The notes beneath the pieces were generated by a model, which made no database searches, was not told where the DNA came from, and saw only the letters and a list, made by a program, of their open reading frames with translations. A program made the translations under genes and the position numbers. From contig JAEURA010000177.1 in assembly GCA_016789005.1 (NCBI GenBank), forward strand, positions 1 to 46,984: DNA of 46,984 nucleotides, in the 5' to 3' direction. The stretch is from Anaerolineae bacterium. GTDB lineage: Bacteria > Chloroflexota > Anaerolineae > Aggregatilineales > Phototrophicaceae. The first letter of the stretch is position 1; the number at the start of each line of letters is the position of its first letter. Below, piece by piece: positions 39,944 to 46,984 of this stretch.

Positions 39944-41127
39944 TCGGCTTGGAGACGGTCGCCACGCCGGCGGGGCTGATCATCGGCGCGATCTGCGGTC
40001 TGGTCCCGCTCGCCGCCGGGGTCTACTACCGCAAGATTGGCGTCGGCATCGGCGGCTTCATCGCCTGCCTGCTCAGCGGTTTCGCCTGTGGGCTGATCGG
40101 CGGGCTGCCGATGATCCTCCTGACCTACGCCGTCGTCGTCAGCTACGCTTACGTCAACCGGCAGGACCCGTTCACTTCGCGCGCCGCGCTGGAAGACGTG
40201 AGCTTCGAAGTCTCGCGGATTGAACAGCTTCAGCGCGCCATGGCGAATCTGGGGATCACCGTTCGCGCCTCATGGAAGGCGCTGACCCGCAACAAAGCCG
40301 GGCTGATCGGCTTCATCGGCATCCTCTTCTTCGTGCTGGTGACCACCTTCGGTCCCCTGTTCATCGAATACGACGGCGCGGCGCACATGGACCGGCGGAC
40401 GCCGGGGTCACGGGCGCTGGTCGCCCCGCCCAGCGCCGAGTTCCCGCTGGGGCTGGACTGGAAAGGGCGCGACGTTCTGTCGCATATGGTGCACGGCGGG
40501 CAGCGCCTGATCCTCACCTCAATTCAGGCGGGCATCCTGGCGACGGGCATCGCCGTCATCCTGGGGTCCGCCGCTGGGCTGCTGGGCGGCGCGGTCGATC
40601 AGGCGATCACCACCGTCGCCAACTTCATCCTGACCATCCCGGCGTTTCCGCTGCTGATCGTGCTGGCGGCGCTGGTAGAGTTCGACAGCGATTTCCTGCT
40701 GGCGCTGCTCTTCGGCGTGCTGAACTGGCCCACGCTGATGCGGGCAGTGCGGGCGCAGGTGCTCAGTCTGCGCGAACGCGACTACGTACAGGCGGCGATG
40801 GCGCTCGATCTCGGTCTATGGCACATCATCAGCCGCGAAGTCTTCCCCAACATGGTGAGCTACGTCGCCGTCAACCTGATCTTCACCATCCGCGTGGCGA
40901 TGTACTCCATCGTCGGGCTGGTCTTCCTGGGGCTGGTCCCGCTGCGCGAACCCGACTGGGCAGTCATGATCTACACCGGGCGGCAGCAGGGCGTGCTCTT
41001 CCTGCCCCAAGCAGCCGGCATGCTGCTCTCGCCGATCATCGCCATCGCCCTCTTCCAGCTTTCGCTCGTGCTGTTCAGCCGCTCGCTGGAGGAGATCTTC
41101 AACCCCCGGCTGCGGAGCGGGGTGTGA
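39940..41127 (+). CDS. ABC importer permease, DppC/OppC type, with an N-terminal extension
   Basis: 395 residues, longer than usual (~290). The core from about residue 100 matches DppC: RASWKALTRNKAGLIGFIGILFFVLVTTFGP, FPLGLDWKGRDVLSHMVHGGQRLILTSIQAGILA, and the EAA loop RERDYVQAAMALDLGLWHIISREVFPN. The first ~75 residues are an extra glycine-rich hydrophobic region with perhaps three helices (LIIGAICGLVPLAAGVYY, GVGIGGFIACLLSGFACG, MILLTYAVVVSYAYV) not found in ordinary DppC proteins. The start ATG overlaps the DppB stop by 4 bases. It pairs with DppB to form the channel; the extension's role is unknown. Confidence 0.87.
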   Translation: MIGLETVATPAGLIIGAICGLVPLAAGVYYRKIGVGIGGFIACLLSGFACGLIGGLPMILLTYAVVVSYAYVNRQDPFTSRAALEDVSFEVSRIEQLQRAMANLGITVRASWKALTRNKAGLIGFIGILFFVLVTTFGPLFIEYDGAAHMDRRTPGSRALVAPPSAEFPLGLDWKGRDVLSHMVHGGQRLILTSIQAGILATGIAVILGSAAGLLGGAVDQAITTVANFILTIPAFPLLIVLAALVEFDSDFLLALLFGVLNWPTLMRAVRAQVLSLRERDYVQAAMALDLGLWHIISREVFPNMVSYVAVNLIFTIRVAMYSIVGLVFLGLVPLREPDWAVMIYTGRQQGVLFLPQAAGMLLSPIIAIALFQLSLVLFSRSLEEIFNPRLRSGV

Positions 41128-41128
41128 T

Positions 41129-42148
41129 ATGAGCCTGGACATGAACAAGGTCGTGCTGAGCGTGCGCGACCTATCCGTCAGTTATCAGGCGAGGCGCGGA
41201 CGGGTGCGCGCCGTCAGCCGCGTCTCGTTCGACCTGCACGCCGGCGAAACGCTGGCGCTGATCGGCGAGAGCGGCTGCGGAAAATCGACCCTGAACCTGG
41301 CGCTGATCCGCCAGCTTCCGAAGAATGCCAGCATCGACAGCGGCAGCATCGCCTACACCTACCGCGATGGGCGCACCATCAACCTGCTCGACTTCGACAA
41401 GACGGCGATGCGGCGCTACCTGTGGTCGGAATGCTCGATGGTCTTTCAGGGCGCGCTCAATTCGCTCAATCCCGTGCTGCGCGTCAGCGACCTCGTCTAC
41501 GAGACGGCGGCGGCGCACGGCATCGGGCGGCTGGAGGCGCTGACGCGGGCGCTGACGCTCTTCGAGCAGGTGCGCCTGGACGCCAAACGGGTCTTCAACA
41601 GCTACCCGCACGAGATGAGCGGCGGCATGCGCCAGCGGGTGCTGCTGGCGCTGAGCCTGCTGCTGCGCCCGCAGATCGTGATCATGGACGAGCCGACGAC
41701 GGCGGTGGACATCCTCACCCAGCGCTCGATCCTGGATGTGCTCAAGCAGCTGCGGGCAGAACTGAACTTCAGCGTCATCTTCATCAGCCATGATCTGGCG
41801 GTCGCCGCCGAGATCGCCGACACGGTCGCCACCATGTACGCCGGCGAAATCGTCGAGATCGGTCCGGTCAACGATGTCTTCTACAGGTCGCGCCATGCCT
41901 ACACGCTCAGTCTGCTCAACGCCGCGCCGCGCCTGAGCGCCGGAGCCGAAACGCTGGAGAGCATCCCCGGCAGCCCGCCTGACCTGATCGAACCGCCGCC
42001 GGGGTGCAAATTCCATGAGCGTTGCGCCTATGTTCAGCCGATCTGCCGCACCACGCCACCCCCGATGGTCGCCTACGACAGCGGCGCGGGCAGGGCGGCG
42101 TGTCACGAGACGGCGCGGGTGCTGGCAGATGCGCGGCAGAAGGTATGA
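41129..42148 (+). CDS. ABC importer ATP-binding protein, DppD/OppD type
   Basis: 339 residues, complete ATPase: Walker A LIGESGCGKSTL, Q-loop in CSMVFQGALNSLNPVL, signature MSGGMRQRVLLAL, Walker B QIVIMDEPTTAVD and the switch His in VIFISHDLAV. The C-terminal oligopeptide/dipeptide tail has the Cys cluster PPGCKFHERCAYVQPICR, which coordinates an Fe-S cluster or metal in OppD/DppD-type proteins. It drives import with the DppF-type partner encoded next. Start at the ATG 41129, just after the DppC stop; a second ATG at 41141 is possible. Confidence 0.9.
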   Translation: MSLDMNKVVLSVRDLSVSYQARRGRVRAVSRVSFDLHAGETLALIGESGCGKSTLNLALIRQLPKNASIDSGSIAYTYRDGRTINLLDFDKTAMRRYLWSECSMVFQGALNSLNPVLRVSDLVYETAAAHGIGRLEALTRALTLFEQVRLDAKRVFNSYPHEMSGGMRQRVLLALSLLLRPQIVIMDEPTTAVDILTQRSILDVLKQLRAELNFSVIFISHDLAVAAEIADTVATMYAGEIVEIGPVNDVFYRSRHAYTLSLLNAAPRLSAGAETLESIPGSPPDLIEPPPGCKFHERCAYVQPICRTTPPPMVAYDSGAGRAACHETARVLADARQKV

Positions 42149-42175
42149 GCCTCTCCGGGAATGGAGGGTAGAGCG

Positions 42176-43207
42176 ATGGTGACGGACGGTGTGCAAACGA
42201 TGACGACGACAGCGCGACCCCTCGTACAGCTTGAAGGCATCTACCGGTCGTTCGTCAAGGACCGCCAGGTGATCCCGGTATTGCAGGACATCAATCTGGA
42301 GGTGGGCGAAAACGAGATCCTCTGCCTGGTGGGCGAGAGCGGCTGCGGCAAGACCACCACCGGCAAGATCATCGCCGGGCTGCTGGAACCGAGCCGGGGC
42401 GTGATGCGCGTCGCCGATCGCCCGGTTGGCGATTATCGGGGGCGAGAAAAAGCGCTGCTGCGCCGCCAGCTTCAGATCGTCCATCAGGACCCTTTCGCCT
42501 CGCTCAACCCGGCGCACACCATCGGCGACATCCTCAGCTTTCCCCTCAAGCGTCACCGCATGACCGAAGGCGGCGCGGCGCTCAAGCGGCGTATCTGGGA
42601 ACTGCTGACCATGGTCGATCTGACCCCGCCGGGCGACATGGTGAACAAGTATCCGCATCAGCTGAGCGGCGGGCAGCGCCAGCGCGTCAGCATCGCCCGC
42701 GCTCTGACCGTTCAGCCGAAGCTGATCGTCGCCGACGAGGCGGTGAGCATGGTCGATGTCAGCATCCGCATCACCCTGCTGAAGATGCTGCTGCGGCTGC
42801 GGCAGGAACTCGGCTTGACCATCGTCTTCATCACCCATGATCTGGCGCTGGCGAAGTACTTCGCCTGGGAAGGGCGCATCGCCGTCATGTATCTGGGGCG
42901 CATCGTCGAGATCGGGCGGACGCCGGACGTGATCGCCCATCCGGCGCATCCTTACACGCGGGCGCTGCTCGCCGCCGTGCCGGAAGCCGACCCGGAACTG
43001 ACACGCCACAAGCAGACCATCGCGCTGCGCTCGGACGACATCCCCAGACTGACTGACATCCCGCCGGGCTGCGCCTTTCATCCGCGCTGCCCGTTTTACA
43101 CGGAGGGGACGTGCGACGGACACACGCCGCACCTGAAGTCTGCGCCGGGACGGAACCAGCAGGTCGCCTGTATCCCGGTGCAGCAGGGCGCGCTGCAGGG
43201 TGGGTGA
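42176..43207 (+). CDS. ABC importer ATP-binding protein, DppF/OppF type
   Basis: 343 residues, complete ATPase: Walker A LVGESGCGKTTTGKII, Q-loop in IVHQDPFASLNPAHTI, signature LSGGQRQRVSIARAL, Walker B KLIVADEAVSMVD (the usual DEP is DEA here), and switch His in IVFITHDLAL. The C-terminal tail again has PPGCAFHPRCPFYTEGTC. It heterodimerises with the DppD-type protein. The ATG at 42176 is chosen over 42161 because a GGAGGG site lies 7 bases before it. Its stop TGA shares one base with the next ATG (TGATG). Confidence 0.9.
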   Translation: MVTDGVQTMTTTARPLVQLEGIYRSFVKDRQVIPVLQDINLEVGENEILCLVGESGCGKTTTGKIIAGLLEPSRGVMRVADRPVGDYRGREKALLRRQLQIVHQDPFASLNPAHTIGDILSFPLKRHRMTEGGAALKRRIWELLTMVDLTPPGDMVNKYPHQLSGGQRQRVSIARALTVQPKLIVADEAVSMVDVSIRITLLKMLLRLRQELGLTIVFITHDLALAKYFAWEGRIAVMYLGRIVEIGRTPDVIAHPAHPYTRALLAAVPEADPELTRHKQTIALRSDDIPRLTDIPPGCAFHPRCPFYTEGTCDGHTPHLKSAPGRNQQVACIPVQQGALQGG

Positions 43208-43398
43208 TGCTTGATAAGGAGGCACTGACCGGTTATCTGCGCCTGGGATTCTTCATCGGCGGGTGCGGGCTGCTGATGGCATTCGTCCAGCCGCCGGGAA
43301 GCGCCGAATTCGTCCTCAGCGTGTGCAGCGCCCTGATCGGCGGTGCGCTGATCGTCGGGGTCGTGGCGCTGACTCGGCTGTGGCGAGGAAAGGGTTGA
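43207..43398 (+). CDS. Small membrane protein (63 residues)
   Basis: 63 residues with two hydrophobic helices: LGFFIGGCGLLMAFV and EFVLSVCSALIGGALIVGVVAL, each containing a Cys and separated by a short loop (QPPGSA). The N-terminus MLDKEAL is charged and the C-terminus LWRGKG is basic, suggesting a hairpin with both ends inside. Its ATG overlaps the DppF stop by one base and the GntR gene starts 2 bases after its stop, so it is plainly part of the operon. It may be an accessory subunit of the importer or a membrane anchor for the regulator; no family was recognised. Confidence 0.65.
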   Translation: MLDKEALTGYLRLGFFIGGCGLLMAFVQPPGSAEFVLSVCSALIGGALIVGVVALTRLWRGKG

Positions 43399-43400
43399 GC

Positions 43401-44141
43401 ATGCAGACCAAACTGGATGCGGAGTCGGCAAAACCGCTCTACGAGCAGATCAAAGACTACATCCTGGACAACATCCATGCCGGGGTTTTCGCGCCGGACG
43501 CGCGCATCCCCAGCGAGCGGGCGCTGAGCGAGCAGTTCGGGGTCAACCGGCTGACGGTGAAGAAGGCTATCGACGAACTCACCCAGGCGGGGCATCTCTA
43601 CGTCCAGATCGGCAAAGGCACATACACCCGCCGCGCCAAGTTCGATCAGCAGTTGGAACAGCTCACCAGCTTCACCACCGACATGTCGCGGCGCGGACAG
43701 CGGGTGTCCAGCGTCATCCTGCGGGCGGAAATCCTGCCGGCGACGGTCGAAGAAGCGCGCATCCTACAGGTTGCGCCGGGCGCGAACCTGGTGCTGCTGG
43801 AACGTCTGCGCCTGGCGAACCGCGTGCCGATGGCTATCGAGCAGACGCGCTTCCTGGCGAGCCGCTGCGGAGGCATCCTGGAAGGGCACGATTTCACCCG
43901 CGAGTCGCTCTATCAGGTCCTGCGTGACGACTACGATATCGTCCTCACCCATGCCGAGCAGTCCATCGAGGCGCGCCTGGCAACCCGCGACGAAAGCCGC
44001 CTGCTGCAAATCGAGCCGAACGGCGCTATCCTGCATATGACCCGCCTGACCTACATGCTGGGCGACTTCCCCTTCGAATACGCCCTATCGGCGTACTGCG
44101 GCATGCGGTATAAGTTCAACGCAATCCTGCGACACCTCTGA
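43401..44141 (+). CDS. GntR-family transcriptional regulator, HutC/NagR type with UTRA domain
   Basis: 246 residues. The winged helix (about 10-75) reads PLYEQIKDYILDNI, RIPSERALSEQFGVNRLTVKKAIDELTQAGHLY and GKGTYTRR, the last typical of the wing. The UTRA ligand-binding domain follows (about 90-240): LTSFTTDMSRRGQRVSSVIL, LVLLERLRLANRVPMAIEQTRF, and the typical end FPFEYALSAYCGMRYKFN. HutC-type proteins usually sense an amino sugar (GlcNAc-6-P, GlcN-6-P), a sugar phosphate or histidine derivative and repress nearby catabolic operons. The context favours an amino sugar or muropeptide derivative. GGAAAGGG before the ATG supports the start. Confidence 0.88.
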   Translation: MQTKLDAESAKPLYEQIKDYILDNIHAGVFAPDARIPSERALSEQFGVNRLTVKKAIDELTQAGHLYVQIGKGTYTRRAKFDQQLEQLTSFTTDMSRRGQRVSSVILRAEILPATVEEARILQVAPGANLVLLERLRLANRVPMAIEQTRFLASRCGGILEGHDFTRESLYQVLRDDYDIVLTHAEQSIEARLATRDESRLLQIEPNGAILHMTRLTYMLGDFPFEYALSAYCGMRYKFNAILRHL

Positions 44142-44258
44142 AGTGGCATCTCGAACGAGATCCACGAGCGGGAGACCCGGCGGGTCTCCCGTACAACCAA
44201 CGTGCCGTAGGGGCGAGCCGGCGGCTCGCCTGTTAATGAAGATGCGAGACTTGGCTTT
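44141..44258. repeat. Dispersed GC-rich nested-palindrome element, copy D
   Basis: Shares with copy A an end (GTGG..TCTCGAA), CCACGAGCGGGAGACCCG, GGGTCTCCC-TACAACCAACG, GTAGGGGCGAGCC/GGCTCGCC and a far end (ATGCGAGAC-TGGC). It sits between the GntR gene and the NagZ-like gene and could act as a transcript processing or termination-modulating site. It also allows a spurious in-frame N-terminal extension of the NagZ-like protein. Confidence 0.75.
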
Positions 44259-44283
44259 AGGACCATTCGGAATAGGATCGACC

Positions 44284-45831
44284 GTGACGCGAACATTGGA
44301 ACGCAAAATCGGGCGGATGTGCTTCGTCGGCTTCGAGGGGCTGACCCCGCCGGGCTATCTCCTGGACTGGATTCGCGCGGGGCGCGTCGGCGGCGTCATC
44401 CTGTTCGCGCGCAACATCGGCAGCCCGGAGCAGGTGATCGCCCTGACCGACGCCTTGCAAACCGCCGCCGGGACCGAAGGCGTGATCGTCAGCATCGATC
44501 AGGAAGGCGGGACGGTCACCCGGCTGCACGCCGACAAGGGATTCAGCGAAGCGCCGAGCGCGATGTCGCTCGCCGCCGCCCAGGAGGGTGAACGCCATGC
44601 CGAGCGCGTGGCGGGCATCCTGGGGACGGAACTGCGCGCCCTGGGCATCCACTGGAACTACGCCCCCTGCGTCGATCTGTTCTACAACGCCGGTAATCCC
44701 TCGCTGGGGACGCGCTCTTTCGGCGACGAGCCGGAGCGCGCCGGGCGGCTGGCGGCTGCTGCCGTGCGCGGTCTGCAAAGCCAGGGCGTGGCGGCGTGCG
44801 CCAAGCACTTCCCCGGCTTGGGCAGCACCGCGCTCGATACGCACATCGATCTGCCCGTCGATGATCGCTCGCTCGATTGGCTGCTGGCGACCGATCTTGA
44901 ACCCTACCGCCGGGTCATCGACGCCGGGATTCTCTCGGTGATGGTGACGCACACCCTGATCAGCGCGCTCGATGCGGCGCTGCCGGCGACCCTCTCGCCG
45001 GTGGTGGTGCAGCGCCTGCTGCGCGAAGAACTGGGCTTCGACGGGGTGGTCTCGACCGACTGCCTGGAGATGGGGGCGATCACCCGCCATTTCACGCCGG
45101 GCGAAACAGCCGTGCTGGTCGCCCTCGCCGGCATCGACGCCATCCTCTTCTCGCATACCTCCGCCCGCCAGATGGAAGCCTACGACGCGCTGCTGAGCGC
45201 CGCCCAGTCCGGTCGGCTGCCGATGGCGATCATCGACGCGGCGAACCGCCGGCTGGACGCCTTCCGCGCCGCGATCCTGAAGCCGCACGGCGACCGGAGC
45301 GTCATCCGTTCAGCGGCGCACCTGAAGGACTCGCTGACGGCGGCGCGGGCGGGCGTGGCGCTGGTGAAGGGCGAAACCGTGATCGATGGTGGGCTGCTGC
45401 ATGGGCGCATCGGCGTCGTCGAATTCCCGTCATCGCTGGAAAGCGGGATCGTCGAGCAGGGCGGGCTGACCGGCTTCGCCCGGCAGATGCGCCAGTTCGC
45501 GCCGGAAGCCGACCTGCTGGTCTGGGGAGCAGCCGATCAGGAGGCGGCGCTGGCGCTGGCGGCGCGCTGCGATACGCTGGTCGTCGCGACGCGCAGCGCC
45601 CACCTGGATGAGGCGCGGGTGGACGCCGCCCGGCAGATCCTCAGGGCGAGCCGGCGGTCGGTGCTGGCGGCGCTGCGCAGCCCCTTCGATGCCGAACTGT
45701 TCATGGACGACGCCGGCGCAGTTCTGTGTACCTTTGGCGACGCCGAGCCGCAGCTTGCCGCCCTGGTCGAAGTGCTGGTCGGGCAGGTTGTCCCCAGCGG
45801 CAGGCTGCCGCTGGAAGCGCGCGCCCGGTGA
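44284..45831 (+). CDS. nagZ: GH3 beta-N-acetylhexosaminidase, NagZ-like, two-domain
   Basis: 515 residues, larger than Proteobacterial NagZ (~340) and similar to two-domain GH3 enzymes of Bacillus YbbD type without the signal peptide. Barrel motifs: GVILFARNIGS, IVSIDQEGGTVTRL, and K174-H-F-P-G-L-G with D185-x-H187 in the mobile loop (KHFPGLGSTALDTH), where the Asp-His dyad replaces the acid/base in NagZ. The nucleophile is D259 in STDCLEMG. The ~165-residue C-terminal domain is uncharacteristic. It removes non-reducing GlcNAc from muropeptides or GlcNAc-MurNAc. Start GTG at 44284 with AGGAT before it; the upstream in-frame ATG (44236) and the frame through repeat D are less likely. No export signal is visible. 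Confidence 0.87.
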   Translation: MTRTLERKIGRMCFVGFEGLTPPGYLLDWIRAGRVGGVILFARNIGSPEQVIALTDALQTAAGTEGVIVSIDQEGGTVTRLHADKGFSEAPSAMSLAAAQEGERHAERVAGILGTELRALGIHWNYAPCVDLFYNAGNPSLGTRSFGDEPERAGRLAAAAVRGLQSQGVAACAKHFPGLGSTALDTHIDLPVDDRSLDWLLATDLEPYRRVIDAGILSVMVTHTLISALDAALPATLSPVVVQRLLREELGFDGVVSTDCLEMGAITRHFTPGETAVLVALAGIDAILFSHTSARQMEAYDALLSAAQSGRLPMAIIDAANRRLDAFRAAILKPHGDRSVIRSAAHLKDSLTAARAGVALVKGETVIDGGLLHGRIGVVEFPSSLESGIVEQGGLTGFARQMRQFAPEADLLVWGAADQEAALALAARCDTLVVATRSAHLDEARVDAARQILRASRRSVLAALRSPFDAELFMDDAGAVLCTFGDAEPQLAALVEVLVGQVVPSGRLPLEARAR

Positions 45832-46982
45832 ACGCCAATCATCCCACCCTACCCGGCATCGACGTGCTGGTTCAGCAGAATTTTGCGCCGCTGCGTGGAA
45901 AGCGCGTCGGCTTGTTCACCAACCCCAGCGGCGTCACCCGCGACCTGGTTCAAACGCTGGACCTCTTTCGCGCCGCCGATGTGCCCTTCAGGCTCGCGGC
46001 GCTGTTCACGCCGGAACATGGGCTGACGGCGTCGGCGGCGGATGGCGACCCGGTGAAGTCCAGCGTCGATCCGATCAGCGGTGTGCCGGTCTACAGTCTG
46101 TACGGCGAGACCTTCGCCCCGACTTCGGCGATGCTGAACGGGATCGAGATGATCGTCTGCGACATTCAGGACATCGGGATCCGCTACTACACCTTCGCCT
46201 GGACGATCAGCCACATCCTGGAAGCGGCAGGGCTGGCAGATGTGCCGGTGCTGATCCTCGACCGCCCCAACCCGATCGGCGGCGGGGTCGATGGCGCGCT
46301 GCTGGACCGCTGCTTCGCCAGCCTGATCGGTCGCGCGGCGATCCCGGTTCAGCATGGACTGACCTTGGGCGAGCTGATGCGCACCTACAATACGCTCTGG
46401 AATGAGTCGCCGGCGGCGCTGAGCGTGATCCCCTGCGCCCATTACCAGCGCGCGCAGACCTGGGAAGACGCCGGGCTGCCATTCGTCCCGCCGTCACCCG
46501 CCATGCCCCACCTGAGTACGGCGCGCCAGTATCCCGGCGCGTGTCTGCTCGAAGGGACCAACCTGAGTGAAGGACGCGGCACCGCGCTGCCCTTCGAGAT
46601 CGCCGGAGCGCCGTTCATCGACAGTGAAGCCCTGGCGGCGCACCTGAACGCGCTCGACCTCCCCGGCGTGCGCTTTCGCCCGCACGTCTTCGCGCCGTTC
46701 AGCAGCAAGTTCGCCGGGGAAGTCTGTCACGGTGTGCAGGTGCACATCACCGGTGCGGAGTTCCGCCCGCTGCGCGTCTGGATGCAGGTGATCCAGGCGA
46801 TTCGCCTGCTCTACCCGGAAGACTTTCTGTGGAAGCCCGGCACGTTCGACCGTCTGTATGGGAACGAAGACGGTCGCGCCTGGGTGGAGTCGGGAGCGGG
46901 GATTGAAGATCTGCTGGAGAAATGGGAAGCCGATGCCGAGTCCTGGCGGGCGGCGCGTCAGCCGTTTCTGCTCTACGACTGA
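45828..46982 (+). CDS. namZ: DUF1343/GH171 exo-beta-N-acetylmuramidase (NamZ-like)
   Basis: 384 residues, a full DUF1343 domain: LRGKRVGLFTNPSGVTRDLVQTLD, LAALFTPEHGLTASAADGDPV, VPVYSLYGETFAPT, MIVCDIQDIGIRYYTFAWT, LILDRPNPIGGG, PVQHGLTLGEL, ACLLEGTNLSEGRGTALPFE and KFAGEVCHGVQVHIT. The characterised member (NamZ/YbbC of Bacillus, GH171) releases terminal MurNAc from peptidoglycan glycan chains. The E in TPEHG and nearby residues fit the proposed catalytic site. The GTG at 45828 overlaps the NagZ stop (GTGA), so the two enzymes are coupled; together they could trim alternating GlcNAc-MurNAc chains. No signal peptide, unlike the secreted Bacillus pair. Complete, ending 2 bases before the window edge. 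Confidence 0.87.
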   Translation: MNANHPTLPGIDVLVQQNFAPLRGKRVGLFTNPSGVTRDLVQTLDLFRAADVPFRLAALFTPEHGLTASAADGDPVKSSVDPISGVPVYSLYGETFAPTSAMLNGIEMIVCDIQDIGIRYYTFAWTISHILEAAGLADVPVLILDRPNPIGGGVDGALLDRCFASLIGRAAIPVQHGLTLGELMRTYNTLWNESPAALSVIPCAHYQRAQTWEDAGLPFVPPSPAMPHLSTARQYPGACLLEGTNLSEGRGTALPFEIAGAPFIDSEALAAHLNALDLPGVRFRPHVFAPFSSKFAGEVCHGVQVHITGAEFRPLRVWMQVIQAIRLLYPEDFLWKPGTFDRLYGNEDGRAWVESGAGIEDLLEKWEADAESWRAARQPFLLYD

Positions 46983-46984
46983 AG

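Noticed and set aside
1..46984. Prophage, integrative element or transposase
   Set aside because: No integrase, transposase, phage structural or conjugation gene was recognised, and coding style looks uniform.

Overview
This is high-GC bacterial chromosomal DNA with tightly packed, directional gene clusters, frequent GTG/TTG starts and many 4-nt start/stop overlaps. The gene mix suggests a Chloroflexota (Anaerolineae-type) bacterium: an ALDH16-like double aldehyde dehydrogenase next to deoC, roadblock/V4R/response-regulator signalling, a Ser/Thr kinase fused to a NarL-type regulator, PA14+SH3 and TolB-like exported proteins, a DUF4342 protein, and GC-rich dispersed palindromes. That placement is inferred from gene content and style; no rRNA or other phylogenetic marker is present.

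Layout. 1-4270: an exported TolB-like protein (cut by the left edge) diverges from deoC and an ALDH16-type dehydrogenase, a pair suited to deoxyribose-phosphate breakdown and acetaldehyde oxidation. 4271-4788: a 173-bp hairpin-rich tandem repeat. 4789-5825: two paralogous Usp-like proteins, each with its own promoter. 5861-19694: a surface-polysaccharide locus of four transcription units. These are capK-like/GT4/wecB (minus), GT2/Wzy-like/GT4 (plus), a nucleotidyltransferase (minus), and methyltransferase/asnB/Wzx-like flippase (minus, behind a near-consensus promoter). 19915-20442: a Met-rich exported protein behind a textbook terminator. 20547-22407: a roadblock, V4R-like and REC/degenerate-GGDEF operon. 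23225-25644: a methyltransferase followed by the kinase-regulator fusion. 25982-28706: an exported PA14/SH3 protein and small proteins of unknown function. 28793-30891: a U32-like protein and an enolase-superfamily enzyme. 31148-36709: an exported protein, an unusual UMF1/Atg22-type MFS protein, GNAT, an EamA exporter and a quinone-reductase-like enzyme.

36806-46982 is the most interesting region. A HutC-type operator-like site lies at the promoter of a complete Opp/Dpp-type ABC importer (binding protein, two permeases, two ATPases). It is followed by a 63-residue membrane protein, a GntR/HutC regulator, a GH3 beta-N-acetylhexosaminidase (NagZ-like) and a DUF1343/GH171 protein (NamZ-like exo-beta-N-acetylmuramidase). 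Neither hydrolase shows a signal peptide. The simplest reading is a locus for importing peptidoglycan fragments and hydrolysing them in the cytoplasm. The transporter substrate is inferred from context only.

No tRNA, rRNA, CRISPR array, transposase or phage gene was recognised. At least four copies of a GC-rich nested-palindrome repeat lie between genes. They carry few stop codons, so several real genes appear to have false in-frame N-terminal extensions through them.
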